A stretch of 64,000 nucleotides of DNA from Melastoma dodecandrum (GCA_029817715.1 JARUPY010000404.1:1-64000); one strand, 5' to 3'; shown: positions 25,301 through 36,428, counted from the first letter of the stretch. Program-made: numbers and translations. Notes: generated from the sequence alone by a model not told the origin.

Positions 25301-26334
25301 TTTACAAAAGGGTTAGTGGGAGCAGTATTGTCTTCCTAGTGCTGTATGTTGATGATATACTTCTTGTTGGAAATGATAAGTTCAGCTTAGAATCTACTAA
25401 AGATTGGCTGAATAAGTGTTTTGCAATGAAGGATCTTGGGGAAGCAACTTATATCTTAGGTATTAGAATATACCGAGATAGACAAAGAAGACTGCTAGGA
25501 CTAAGTCAAAGTACATATATTGACAAGGTACTAAAGAGATTCAATATGCAAGATTCCAAGAGAGGATTCTTGCCACTGTCACATGGTATACAACTCTCCA
25601 AGGCGATATGTCCACAGACACTAGAGGAGAGAAATAGAATGGGTAAGATACCATATGCTTCGGCTATTGGATCCATCATGTATGCTATGATATGTACAAG
25701 ACCTGATGTATCGTATGCTTTGAGCATGACAAGTAGATATCAGGGTGATCCTGGAGAGGGTCATTGGACAGCAGTCAAAACTATCCTCAAGTATCTAAGA
25801 AGAACAAAAGATATGTTCTTGGTCTATGGAGGAGATGAGGAATTGGTTGTCAGAGGATATACTGACGCCAGTTTCCAGACAGATCGTGACGATATGAAAT
25901 CGCAGCTGGGTTACGTATTTTGTCTAAATGGAGCAGCTGTTTGTTGGAAAAGTTCAAAGCAAGAAACAGTTGCGGATTCTACAGCAGAGTCCGAGTACAT
26001 AGCAGCTTCAGAAGCGGCAAAAGAAGCTGTTTGGATCAAGAATTTTACGACGGAACTTGAAGTGGTTCCTAGTAGTCACGGTCCAGTTCTACTATACTGT
26101 GACAACAATGCTGCCATAGCACAGGCAAAGGAACCAAGGTCTCACCAGCGATCCAAGCATGTATTGCGGAAATATCACATCCTCAGAGAAATAGTTCAGA
26201 GGGGTGATGTGTTGGTAAGTAAAGTAGACACTAGCGAGAATATCGCAGATCCACTCACTAAGGCCTTACCTCAGCAGAAACATGAGTCCCATGTGAGGGG
26301 CCTAGGACTGAGAGTTCATAGTGCTTGGCAATAG
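22370..26334 (+). pseudogene. Copia gag-pol polyprotein, copy 2, frameshifted
   Basis: Gag is open from 22,370 to 23,230 and includes the zinc knuckle at about residue 256. A one-base deletion in an A run near 23,186-23,189, compared with copy 1, puts the rest of pol in another frame, which is then open to 26,334. Pol carries the protease DSGCSSHI, integrase DDE region, reverse transcriptase [12 protein letters not shown], and a complete RNase H end ([13 protein letters not shown]). The conserved KGFTQ of reverse transcriptase reads KVFTQ here, another likely harmful change. Apart from the frameshift this copy is far better preserved than copy 1. Confidence 0.95.
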
Positions 26335-26335
26335 T

Positions 26336-26348
26336 GCAAGTGGGAGAT
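26336..26348 (+). other. Polypurine tract, copy 2
   Basis: The purine-rich CAAGTGGGAGA motif lies directly before LTR3. Confidence 0.75.
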
Positions 26349-27986
26349 TGTTAGTATGTGCACGTATGTGCCAAGACACTTTGTAATATATGTGAATAGT
26401 TGTTAATAAAAGCAAGTATTTACTGTTTATTAATTACTTTTCTGCTCGTAATTAACTTTACGGTAAAGTCCCATAGATTGATTATTTGTCAATCTAGCAT
26501 TGTCCTTGATCGGATAGATGTTTAGATAGGACATAAACATCTAGATCAACGCCGAGTATAACTAAGGTCGAGTTAGACAAAGGAATGGATATTCAAGTTA
26601 TACTCGGGGGTGCCTAAGTTTATGGTACACTGGACTCGACCCGTTTATAGAGAATACCACATATTAAGTGTCATTGGTCACTTCTCTTGTTGAACGAGTG
26701 TAACTGATCTCCTGACTTGAGACCTCCGTTTATTCTATGCGCGGAGTTGTTCACTTTGATGCCGTTAAAAGCAGTCTTTAATCGGATTGTGAGTAATACG
26801 GTTATTGGGTGTGCAATGAAGCGTAGAGAAGATAGTGTTGAGTCAATATAGGATTCATCGCTCTCTTGGATTAGAGAGTTGACATCCTGGCCTCTTGATT
26901 GAGATATTAATGATTTTAAACACACGGCCGTGGAGGAATGTTTATCATTCAAGTTAAAATCTATTATATCTCAGAAATCAAGTAAAATGATTAATTCAGT
27001 GACGACACATAATGCACTAAATTAATCAGGATGTTGGTGAGATGAAGAGATTGAATTACACAGAAATCGGTTCAATATGGTTTTGGTTCATGACTAATAT
27101 TCTATTACGTTGGGTGGCTGAAAACTGTTGCTAGACGGTTACCTGAGTTTATGTATGAATGTACATTGCCTTCGTATATAGAACCTAGAGGGTCGCACGC
27201 AAAAGCACGTGAACACGGAAATTGATTATTTAATTCTAATGGATATTAGAATTAAAAGTATAAATTTTCAGAATTAGAATTTGTTGGATTACAAATTTAT
27301 TCTGAAATATTCGGAAGCAATAAATCCTAGTGTTGGATTTAAATTGATCAAATATGTCTAAGTTGTAGACTATAATGATATAATTATAATAATTAATTAT
27401 TATATCATTTTATAATATAATATTATATTATTATTAATATCAATATAAGGCTCGAAGCCCATTTGGCCCAATTGAACTAAATTTCAATTGTTTAGTTCTC
27501 GGTACCTGCCCAATTGCAAAAGTAAAATTATTAGCTATTGGCTATTGTAGCATAGCATTGCTACGTGGTGCAATTTATTATTTTTGACAATTAATTTAGT
27601 TATAAGGCGGTACCGCATCTGTTAAGGTAAAAACAATATAAATAGATGAAATTGGCCGCTTAACCAGGTGAGGAAATCAATCCGGCCAGGAGAAGAAAAT
27701 TTCATTCGGCCACAGAAGGAAATCTTTGGCCGAGGCTTCCGAAAGAAAATAGCAGAAAGAATTCCGAAGGCTAGCACCGAAGGGAATTCGAGTTTTCGTG
27801 TCACGTGTGCGTGGATACTTCTAGATGAGTCACGTTTGGGACTCTTAAAGCTTGCATCCAATACAACAAGGTATGTGTTTTGTTTAACGTTATTATTCGA
27901 TTTATACGTATCACATAGATCCAGGACTGTGTTTCGAACAGTATTTTTCGAAACGTGCTTCCGCTGCGCCCGGTGGAAACCCATCA
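26349..27986 (+). repeat. Copia LTR 3
   Basis: It is 1,638 bp, starts TGTTAGTATGTG and ends CCCATCA. It is close to LTR2 at both ends, with its own changes in the middle (for example at about 27,140-27,170). Confidence 0.9.
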
Positions 27987-27991
27987 GTCGG
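27987..27991. repeat. Target-site duplication GTCGG, right end of copia array
   Basis: It is identical to 13,215-13,219. Confidence 0.9.
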
Positions 27992-28135
27992 ACCTGACAC
28001 CACACCCCCCATGCCCGGTTATATATATATACATGTAAACTTAATCTGAAGAGTTACGAGAAGATGTTTATGAGTTGTTGAGATTTTATAATATGATCTT
28101 CTGTCTGTTACAACAGTAGTAATAGAAGATACAGT

Positions 28136-28539
28136 TTCTTTTTCTGAGGTTTGTACGGATTAACAGTTAGTTTTTAAAAAAATTCGCGAAAAACCCTAAT
28201 AGGAATCGAACCCGAGATCTCTTGCAAAGTAAGAGAATACGTGACAAACTGAGGTAGAAGAGCGTTTTTGATTTATTTATTAAAGGGGCGGGTTTTGAAA
28301 ACCCGCCCCTCGAGAGTCTCTTTTTTTTTTAAGTGTTGAAGGGGGCGGGTTTCGAGAACCCGCACCGGCCATTTTACCCGAAGGGCGGGTTTTAAAAACT
28401 CGCCCTCTTTGTTATTTGAGATGGGCATTTTCAAAACGCGCCACTTCGACTGTATTTTGGTAATTTACGAAAGTTATACAGTTTTTCGCAAATTTTTTTA
28501 AAAACTAACGGTAAATCCGTACAAACCTCTTCTTTTTCT
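28136..28539. mobile_element. Mutator-like MITE with 10-bp target duplication
   Basis: The element is 28,146-28,529 (384 bp). Its ends are inverted repeats of about 45-50 bp beginning GAGGTTTGTACGGATT. The 10-bp sequence TTCTTTTTCT flanks it on both sides (28,136-28,145 and 28,530-28,539), a length typical of Mutator-superfamily insertions. It has no coding capacity. The interior holds several GGGCGGGTTTT...AAAACCCGCCC palindromes (about 28,285-28,412). Confidence 0.85.
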
Positions 28540-29038
28540 TCCTCATTCCTATTTTCTCTCTCAATAATAAGGAAACAAAATATTTAAACTCTTTTCCCCT
28601 TTTCAGTTAAGATTATTTAGTTTCTTTTACAATGCAAATACTACTTGTTCACAGCTTTCTCATTGTATGGAAATATCGGGGGATATTTCAAACAAGGATT
28701 AGTCGAGGAATTGAAGAAGCTCCTGGCATGAACGAGTTGAAGGTTCTTTGATTCAGGGCCGGCATCTGGTACCGTCTGGCCAGGGGATCCTAAAATCACC
28801 AGAAGCACCTCCAAGTCGTCCTTCTCCCTGTGGGGAGCTCTGTCTAAGATTCTAGCAGAATCGGATGAGGGAAACTTTTACTGCATTATTATGAACCGTA
28901 GCCCCTACAGCATGCTGGTGTTCGACATGGGAGGGAAGACACTCGCCGATGAGTTTTCTTTTCCGGAGGTCGCCGAGCCTGGTGGAGAACAGGGGGAGGC
29001 TGCTTCTTGTGGCAATGGTGGAGATGAGCAAGTTAAAG

Positions 29039-29937
29039 GTGCCTGTTGACGTAAAAAATCTCACGGTCCGTATATAAACCGGAAGCAACGTACAAACTGT
29101 CGTATTGAGAAATAGCAGGTTCAATCTCTAGCCACGGACAAAGCGTGAGTCCTCTGATTCGATACTTGTAAAATATCCTAAATATAGATGGGCTGATGCT
29201 CTGGCGAATATCTACTGGAGCTTCAGGGAGGTATGTTGATGAACGCTGGAGCTGTAGAACTTAATACGGCGGGTCTTCAGTAGTGGCGAAGATCACCAGG
29301 GTTTATGAGCTTGATCTGGAAAGTCTTCAGGAGATGACGCTTGATCTGGAGTCTTCTGAAGATACGAAGAACACCAGGCTGCTGAAGCTTGATCTCGATC
29401 TTCAGGCTTGATCTCGATCTTCAGGCTTGATCTCGATCTTCAGGCTTGATCTCGATCTTCAGACTTGATCTCGAACCTTGATCTTGGCAGCACTGCGTCG
29501 ATCGGGTGAGGAAAAGATGCTCGAGAACTTCGCTATCGAAGGAGCTTCTCACCCTTGAAGTCGTGTCCCAAAGAGGGGGAGGGACTCCCTTTATATAGGA
29601 GTTGAGAAGTCCTTAAGTGCCATCTCCTTCCGATGTGGGACAAAGAGTCATGGGCTTAACGTTATATTGGGCCAACATTTGGATTGGGCCAAACTTTGGA
29701 TGGGCCGACACATGGGCCAGGCCATATATTATGGGATGGGCTAAAACATATTTAATTTGGGGCTTTAATTTGAATAAGCCCAAAAACATATATAAAACCC
29801 ATTAATTTTACACTAAAATTTTAAGCGTAAAACATTTTATCATGTTACCTTATAATATCATATTCAGCCGATATAATATATGGTTTGGCCGAATGACATT
29901 CCTTCGACATTGATAAAATTTTAATGTCTACAGTGCC
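29039..29937. mobile_element. Solo LTR with GTGCC target duplication
   Basis: The 889-bp element at 29,044-29,932 starts TGTTGAC and ends GTCTACA (TG...CA ends), flanked by GTGCC at 29,039-29,043 and 29,933-29,937. Copy C has the empty site (ttaaaaggtgccgaaaatg). No internal retrotransposon region is present, so it is a solo LTR left after LTR-LTR recombination. A TATA-like ctttatatagga lies at about 29,588. It differs from the copia LTRs above. Confidence 0.85.
29389..29466. repeat. 19-bp tandem repeat inside the solo LTR
   Basis: The unit cttgatctcgatcttcagg is repeated about four times head to tail. Confidence 0.85.
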
Positions 29938-30551
29938 GAAAATGCCTGAGGGTGGGGACAACTACTGAGTGGAGATAGAGAGGATGGCGCAGCGGCACTA
30001 ACTGCAATTCTATGTGATGGAAGCGGGTGGCGAACGTACGTCAGTGATGCTGGACATGGGAAGGTAGAAGAGGTGGGAGTGGGTGCCTCGATGCCTTTGC
30101 GTCGACCATGCCCATGACTGAGCTACAAAGGTTCTCATCTTTACCCTTTTTCAACAAAACAGACTGGAATAATACAGAACAGGCAGGCATATACAGACAA
30201 CAACAGTTGATAAGCACTCAAATAAGTCTAATGAATCCCGGTTGCAAAATCATAACCTTGAAAGCAAAGGACACCATATCTAAAAAAAAAATATAAAATA
30301 TAAAAGCTCCAGAATCAAACAGATGGAAGTTCGTCTAACAATATGCTGTTCCCAGTGAGGATCTCTCCCCCAACTAAAGGTTACAAATGATACAATAAAG
30401 ATCGATTTGAAGCGCAGCCAAAACCAAAATCATTGGGAAGTAAAAGCTGTCCAACTGAGTCAGTCCTTTCCTCTTTTTGTTGTTATCAGTCCGATCCCAG
30501 AAGCCTCACAAGAATGTGCGAGCATCTCACGAAATTTGATAGCACATCAAC

Positions 30552-31244
30552 TTAGAAAGCCATTCGACCGGCAAGCCTGCTTTCTGATATCCTCCTGTCT
30601 ATGGCCGCGTCTATCGAATTCATCTGTGGTACAGAAACCCAATAGGAGGATCAGAATACAATAGTGTAGCCAACTTTCACAGAATAGAAAGTATCAAGCG
30701 GATGTTCCTCTCAAAGATACCAAATATTGCAGAAGAGTCGTCTGACCTGAGCCAGGCAAATTGAAACGAGATGCTAACAACAGATATTATATCCATTCGC
30801 AGTCTTCGCCCAGCCCAAACCCCATAGCAGGGATTTAGGCATAAGTGAGAGGAGCAATATCAGAAATGTACAAAATTCATAATCCTCAATCTATGTGGTA
30901 TTTCTAGAGCTTACTATTGTTACAAGGATGACAATCGGATCCCAACTTGCACAGAGAAAAGGTGAATACATACTTGAAAATTTTGATGCCCACAAGTTGA
31001 TGAATTGCTTCAAGACAGGAGGACGTCCATAAAATAAATCATCGACCAAAGCCAAACAATGGTATTCAAGCACATATAAAATACTTATCTTCCCAAGGAT
31101 ATTTAGGCTTTAAGGAAATTCCAAATGAATATATGTCACTGTACAAAGCCTACTCAACTGGTTAGGCGTCATAGTCATATTTCATGAAGGGGTCAATGAC
31201 TTACCTGGCTGGTTTCATCATGCACCTGATACTTTGACAGAGAT
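30552..31244 (-). pseudogene. SUF4 3'-end duplicate, copy B
   Basis: The last exon (30,552-30,623, 72 nt) is intact in frame, ending GRMAF and stop. Part of exon 5 lies at 31,205-31,244. It is almost identical to the functional SUF4 3' end at 40,679-41,371. At 31,244 SUF4 homology ends inside exon 5 and F-box flank begins. It can act only as a transcribed 3' end or decoy, not as a protein gene. Confidence 0.85.
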
Positions 31245-31499
31245 TTTAGCAAGCATTCACGTATGATACTACAGGGGTTCTTCCAATCTCTTCCATCCAT
31301 TGCAAGACAGGATTTTAGCAAGCATTCACGTATTCAAAGCCACAAGTTATCTTCAGTTTCTCCCAACAACTGTTTATGGGTCGCTTATCACAAAGGTTGA
31401 AACAGCAGAAGAGCCTAAAGATAAATAAAATGTACCGCGTTCGTTTCTTGAACATCACTCGCTAGTAATAAAACAATCCTGACATCCTCAGTCAGTAAC

Positions 31500-33089
31500 A
31501 CTACAAGAAACATACCCCAGGGCAAGGAGCGAAATCTATGACCAATGTCTCTACATTCGGTGCACGCTCCAATACTCCTGCAATCTGTCCAAAAGAATAC
31601 TAGTTGGCAATAATAGTCTGGTGTCGACATTTCAGTTGCAAAGAGAAATCCCCATCCCCCTTGTAATTATGCAGAACCTGAAAGTGCACCCAACAAGAAA
31701 CGATGATATCCTTTCAAAAGTCAAGACTGCCATCAAATAAAACATACGCACAAATGCTCCGATGCAAGGCACTGAAATGTAAGGAGATGTGATTTTATAA
31801 GCATTTCTTGTTCATTTCAGTGAAAATTCCCAGAAGATAACTAATAAAATTAATTCATAGGATGCGAGGCAAAGAATTGTAAGGAGGTGAGATCATATAA
31901 ACATTTCCGGTTCATGTCCTGCAATAAAGCTTAAAAAATTAACATAATGACGGAGCAAAAAGAAGGTTTCTGGCAGCTAGAAACAATGAGTCAAATCCAA
32001 ACTCAAAAATAATGAGCAAAGCATAAGCAAACCAGTGCAGTAAAACAGGAAAAGACCTAAAAGACAAGTGCAGTGGATCTCGCACCGTACCTTTAGAGCA
32101 GCGTTCCCAACCATTAATTTATCAACACATTGCAGTTCACTGAGAATTCCCTTCATGGTGTCATAGATGATATCCTGATTCATATCATTGAAAGTCAAAC
32201 TGAAGTTCAACTCAACTTCAACCAGGGATGAGGCTTCCTTCAGCACGATGACTTCCTTTCTGTCCCAGTTGTCCAGAAGCCTCAACGTCCTCAAGTAAGG
32301 AGCAAATATTTCCAAGCACAAGTTCTCGTGACCACGGTTCTCATCCTCCTCGTCCCGCAAATAATCACGTGGAACATGGTACCTACTGATAACCAAATCC
32401 CTCATCGTCCTCGACAAGATCCTGATACTATTCATACCATAACAAGTGTCTAATGTTAGGGATTCCAACTGGGGAGAGCCCTCTAGAACACCATTAATCA
32501 CTTTATCCGGCATATAGGAGCGGTGAACAATCAACACTTTCAGTAATTTCCAATTTATTGTCCCCAAATTACTATTAGCAAAGGATGGAAACCTGAATGA
32601 CTGCAGCCGGAGATTCGTCAAGGATTCACACTGCAGCAGCGCCCTCGGCAAGACGTAGACATCATTACACGGGAAAACATTGATGCACAAGTCTTTGACG
32701 CTGTGGCCAACAGCGAACCTAATCCAGAGGTCAATTCTCCCCTTCAGGCCGACGTGGTACTCGATGTCAATGAGGTGGAACTTGTGGATCGCCGGGGAGG
32801 TGCACAATAGCAAGAACCAGTCAGAGGAGGAGATTCTATCTTCACATAAGGCAAGCACCACATCCTGAAAATCAACGGAGATGGCCAAGGTTTGGGTCCA
32901 GAGTGAGGACCAGCGCTTGGAGAGGACGCTTGTCTTGACCACGTCCTTGACGTCGAGGAAGGAGAACACGTGCAATATTACGGCATCCGGGAGTGCGCTG
33001 ATGAGGTCTTTGACCTCTGCCGGAAGATATCGTTTACGGGTGCTTTTACTACGAGAAGCCGACGGCGGAGGATCGCCGGCCTCCTCCAT
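31500..33089 (-). CDS. F-box/LRR (FBD-type) protein, copy B; exon 2 damaged
   Basis: Exon 1 (32,091-33,089) is open from an ATG (MEEAGDPP...); another in-frame ATG lies 21 codons upstream at 33,152. The F-box (LISALPDAVILHVFSFLDV, SVLSKRWSSLWTQT) occupies about residues 28-68. An LRR/FBD-type region follows (SPQLESLTLDTCYG, SSLVEVELNFSL), ending NAALK at a GT donor. Exon 2 (about 31,510-31,780, after a TTTCAG acceptor) is shifted by several missing bases compared with copy A, where LERAPNVETLVIDF is intact. F-box proteins bind SKP1 in SCF ubiquitin ligases and present substrates through the LRR part. It is a probable gene or very recent pseudogene; the target is unknown. Confidence 0.65.
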
Positions 33090-33453
33090 GGTTGCGGTGA
33101 GTGCGGACGAATCGCCGGCCTCTTTTATATATTCGTTAATGACTCGGGTCATTGAATTGGATTAGTGGAGTAAGGGTTATGATTAGCTGTCGAGACTATT
33201 CATCTGCCCGAGCATCTTTATGACTCTTCGTCGTGTCTCTTTCATCTGACGAGACTCTTTGTCTGTCTCTTCATCTGTCGAGTGACGGGGTTCTCAAGAT
33301 AAATTGCTCGTGACGAGATTCTGAGATTTTCCTCTGTCATAAAATAACGAGACAAATTGATGATCTTCCAATTGGGACTCGATGTTTTAGAGGTGATCTA
33401 AACCGTGTTCAACGTTATAACAAGAGGTAAGCCCATGTTTGCTTTGAATCTGT

Positions 33454-33930
33454 TTAACGGGGGATCGGGGAGTGCATATACAGAGATAAGGCAGTGGCCA
33501 TAACTCGAGAGAGACAGGCTGATCCGGCGTTGTCATTTGACTGCCCGTTCAGAAGACGGACCTCAACAAGAGACGACACATCCGACCTCAAATATGGGGC
33601 ATAGATTTCCAAACAAAAGCAACGATTCTCGTGGTCGTCCTCAGCAGTATAACAGCTGTAATGACCATGACTGAGGAAGGGAAACTCAGGATGACCGCAG
33701 CTCAAGCCACATCAAGGATTGGCATCACCGCAGCTCCCTAGACGGGACATGGCATTCGTGATTCAAAATAGAGGGAAACAGCCGTGGTTTTGATTCAGGA
33801 GGACCAGTGATGTCGTCGTCTTTTAAGTCTATGAAGGAGAACACAGGCAAGGCATCCGGAAAGGTGCTGATGAGGTGTTGGCTGCCATTGCCATGGATTG
33901 TTTCCCGGTGCATCGTGTATCACATGGTTG
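33454..33930 (-). pseudogene. Second F-box/LRR remnant, copy B
   Basis: It reads CLEIYAPYLR and SSLVEVRLLNGQSN in the 5' LRR-like part, and TFPDALPVFSFIDLKDDD for a decayed F-box whose SKRW segment is lost. Like copy A it is too short and broken to be functional. Confidence 0.5.
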
Positions 33931-35113
33931 CTGTCGTAGCTTCTTCAGCCAAGGAGGGAAGGATGATAAGTTTGGGAGTGCAACGCTTTAAAAATAAATA
34001 TAACGAACTTTGTAGGCAATTATTTAATTTTATTGTGGAGTTCTTTATTAGTCCAAGAAATATATCGTAATAGAAGAAATATCAACGAGATTCATCGCTG
34101 TACAAGAGTACAGGTTCAAACATAGAAGGTTCTGCTACAACCGAAAGAGATTACACATGTGGACTGAGCATTGAAGTATTACTTCGTGAATTGTGGATGA
34201 TCACGAAAGATGATCAGTCAAACTGTAGAGAGCACTCAGTTTGTCCATGGAAAATTCTCACGCCAAGACTGGGGAGTGGCGGCGCGTTTGTTTCCCTGCA
34301 GTTCTAGCTCCATCATGCATGATCTATTGGAGTTAGTCAGAGGAGCACACTGGCAGGATTGCAGCCTGCCTCCGCCGTGGTTCAGTTAACGGTTGGGGAA
34401 GGTTTAGATCGGGGCTCGACGACGATTAAGCTGAAGTGACCTCAGTTTCACACTTAGTCGCACAATTCAATAAGCATTGGAACTGAACAAATTCAGCACC
34501 AACAACAGTAGGGCCAAAAGCCAAGGAGACGAACAAACTGAACATCAATAGGCGCAGACGACATGCGTTCTTTCGAATTTCCAGGTTCTAGCAAGTATTC
34601 GGACATTCCATGCCCCACCAGACGGCCGGAGTATCGAATGCGTAATAAAAAAGTATAAGAAAGATCTGTAGCTTGCTAGAGGAACTGTTGAAGGCAGGAT
34701 CTAAACAAGGTGGCTTCTCCCCTGTTTCTTCGCAGTTTGGAGGTTGAAGAAAGTTCAAACCGACTCGTTGCGCAAGAGTATAGGTTCAAACATATAAGGT
34801 TCTTCTAAACCCAAAAAGGGCCCAACAGTTCTGGCGTCGCAATCACGATATAAACAACATAAGACTACCTTGGCGGCAAAAATCCATCGACACCAATACA
34901 TACATATGATTCATGTTCCAAACTTCGGGGCACATATGCACGCACTTAGTTAGTGTAACCCCACGGAGAAAGGCGCTCCGGATAAACTAAGTTAGTCTAA
35001 CTGAGGACTCCTTTCTTTTATAATGATAATTCAGTATGATATTTGCAGCTTTTAAACTTTCACCCGTGTCAAAAAAACCAGCCTTCCATGATTTTTCCAA
35101 TAGTGTCAACCCA
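33931..35113. repeat. Non-coding part of the duplicated block, copy B
   Basis: No gene is seen. It is closely matched by 3,570-4,760. Confidence 0.55.
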
Positions 35114-35760
35114 TCACATGATGAAATAGCGAATAAGCGCAGGGCTAAACGCGGATACGGATATAACCGTACCAACAAAATATTTGAGTATATCATACCT
35201 AGCGCCCTCTAATTTCGCCATCAGCTCATGTCTCGTGGTGCCTATCTCTGCTCTCAACTCACGCTCGATGGCTTCCAATCGTGCACTTAGCACGTGCTCG
35301 TTGGCTTCCAATCGTGCACTCAACTCACGCTCGTTGGCTTCCAATCGTGCACTTAGCACATCAGCCAACTTATCAATCTTCATTCCCATCGCATTCATCT
35401 CATATCTGAAAAAAAAATTGAATGATTGACATTTATATTACACTAAAATGATCATATAGACAATTCAACTGTTACATAAACATACTGCAAATCGCTTCGT
35501 ATCTTTTCAATGTTGGCCCCTACTTTCTCTACTTCATGTTGTGATTTAGAAGCATAAAACTCCTGCAATCAATAAAAGATAGACATGAAGCAAATATAAA
35601 TTATAGAGAATACAATAGCAAACGTAAACATACCTACCTGATCAGTTTTCTTTACGAAGTTATCAGAAACTTTCTCGAACGTGGCACCGGCAGCTGGCTG
35701 ATAGCCAAAGAAATGACCTCTGCGTGTTTGAAAGGCATACCTTGGCCTTCCAAACACGCA
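35114..35760 (-). pseudogene. DUF1640 / FMP32-like gene fragment, copy B
   Basis: The exons are 35,114 to about 35,405 (coiled coil and C-terminal helix KYFVGTVISVSAFSPALIRYF), 35,486-35,562 (EFYASKSQHEVEKVGANIEK) and about 35,639-35,745 (FEKVSDNFVKKTDQ). The coiled coil has three RLEANERELSA-like units. The 5' exons are absent, and the PSKQAE exon is interrupted by an inverted copy of itself. It is non-functional as assembled. Confidence 0.65.
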
Positions 35761-35925
35761 GAGGTCATTTCTTTGGCTATCAGTCAAGCTGCCGGTGCCA
35801 CGTTCGAGAAAGTTTCTGATAACTTCGTAAAGAAAACTGATCAGGTAGGTATGTTTACGTTTGCTATTGTATTCTCTATAATTTATATTTGCTTCATGTC
35901 TATCTTTTATTGATTGCAGGAGTTT
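35557..35925. repeat. Inverted repeat of an FMP32 exon, arms about 174 bp, 20-bp loop
   Basis: The left arm (35,557-35,730) and right arm (35,751-35,925) are reverse complements with about one indel and one mismatch visible near the gcagctggctgat / atcagtcaagctgc site. Both strands therefore encode the same exon, FEKVSDNFVKKTDQVGMF. Copy A has a single normal copy here. It would fold into a long hairpin if transcribed. Confidence 0.9.
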
Positions 35926-35939
35926 GGAAGGCATACCTT

Positions 35940-36428
35940 GGCCTTCCAAACTCCTTGCCTACACGACAAAACCACAACTAATCAATATAGGATTGGTATC
36001 CATCGGAAATCAAACTCCTTATCTTACCAGAGTCATTGTGTCTATGAGGAACGTGTGCTTTCCGGTAGCGTGAGAATAATGCCTAAAGCCCTATCAAGAC
36101 AACAAAAGCTTACTTGTTTCTCTGCACATCAATTGCCAAAAAAACAACCGATGGATACTCTCTAGAGTTTCCCTCACTAAATCAAATTCTTAAAACTATT
36201 ACCAAGTATCTTGGAAAGAACAAGCAAAAGTACCTATCCCCTTACTCCACATATTCCTCTGCCTCAAAATCCATTTCTTTTCCTTAACTCAAGCGATTCA
36301 ATTCCCTTGAGACCAACATAAAGCCGAAAACCCTAAACAATCGGACTGCTTGTTGATCTCGATGCATAGATCCCAACAGGAACCCAAAATACTAAACAAT
36401 CGAATCAAATGCCATTTTCACCCCATAC
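35940..36428. repeat. Duplicated spacer with a repeated junction sequence
   Basis: No gene is seen. The sequence ccagagtcattgtgtctatg lies at about 36,027 and again at about 36,539 inside the RPL21/MetE junction exon. Confidence 0.55.

Larger units (their letters stand above)
13220..27986 (+). mobile_element. Ty1/copia tandem array LTR-INT-LTR-INT-LTR
   Basis: Three LTRs of 1,638-1,642 bp alternate with two internal regions in the same orientation, and the middle LTR is shared. Only the outer ends carry a 5-bp target duplication (GTCGG). Each internal region has its own primer-binding site and purine-rich tract and codes gag, protease, integrase, reverse transcriptase and RNase H in the copia order. 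Both copies are defective at different places. The arrangement is expected from unequal recombination between LTRs of sister or allelic insertions. Assembly joining of two insertions is the alternative, but the single matching TSD pair argues for one integration site. Confidence 0.9.
28805..30110 (+). pseudogene. F-box/kelch fragment, copy B, split by a solo LTR
   Basis: The first part (28,805-29,038) reads FYC, RSPYSMLVFDMGG, SPSLVENRG and VEMSKLK in shifted frames. The second part (29,938-30,110) continues with readings that resemble ERM...LQFYVMEAGG and KRWEWVP, typical of the UFO-like kelch end. A solo LTR lies between them. It has no F-box and no intact frame. The uninterrupted version is 39,850-40,245. 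Confidence 0.65.

Noticed and set aside
29389..29466. CRISPR-like array
   Set aside because: The 19-bp units abut without spacers and sit in a plant solo LTR; it is a simple minisatellite.
35713..35913. Plus-strand DUF1640 exon as an independent gene
   Set aside because: It is only the right arm of the inverted repeat, without start, neighbours or further exons on that strand.
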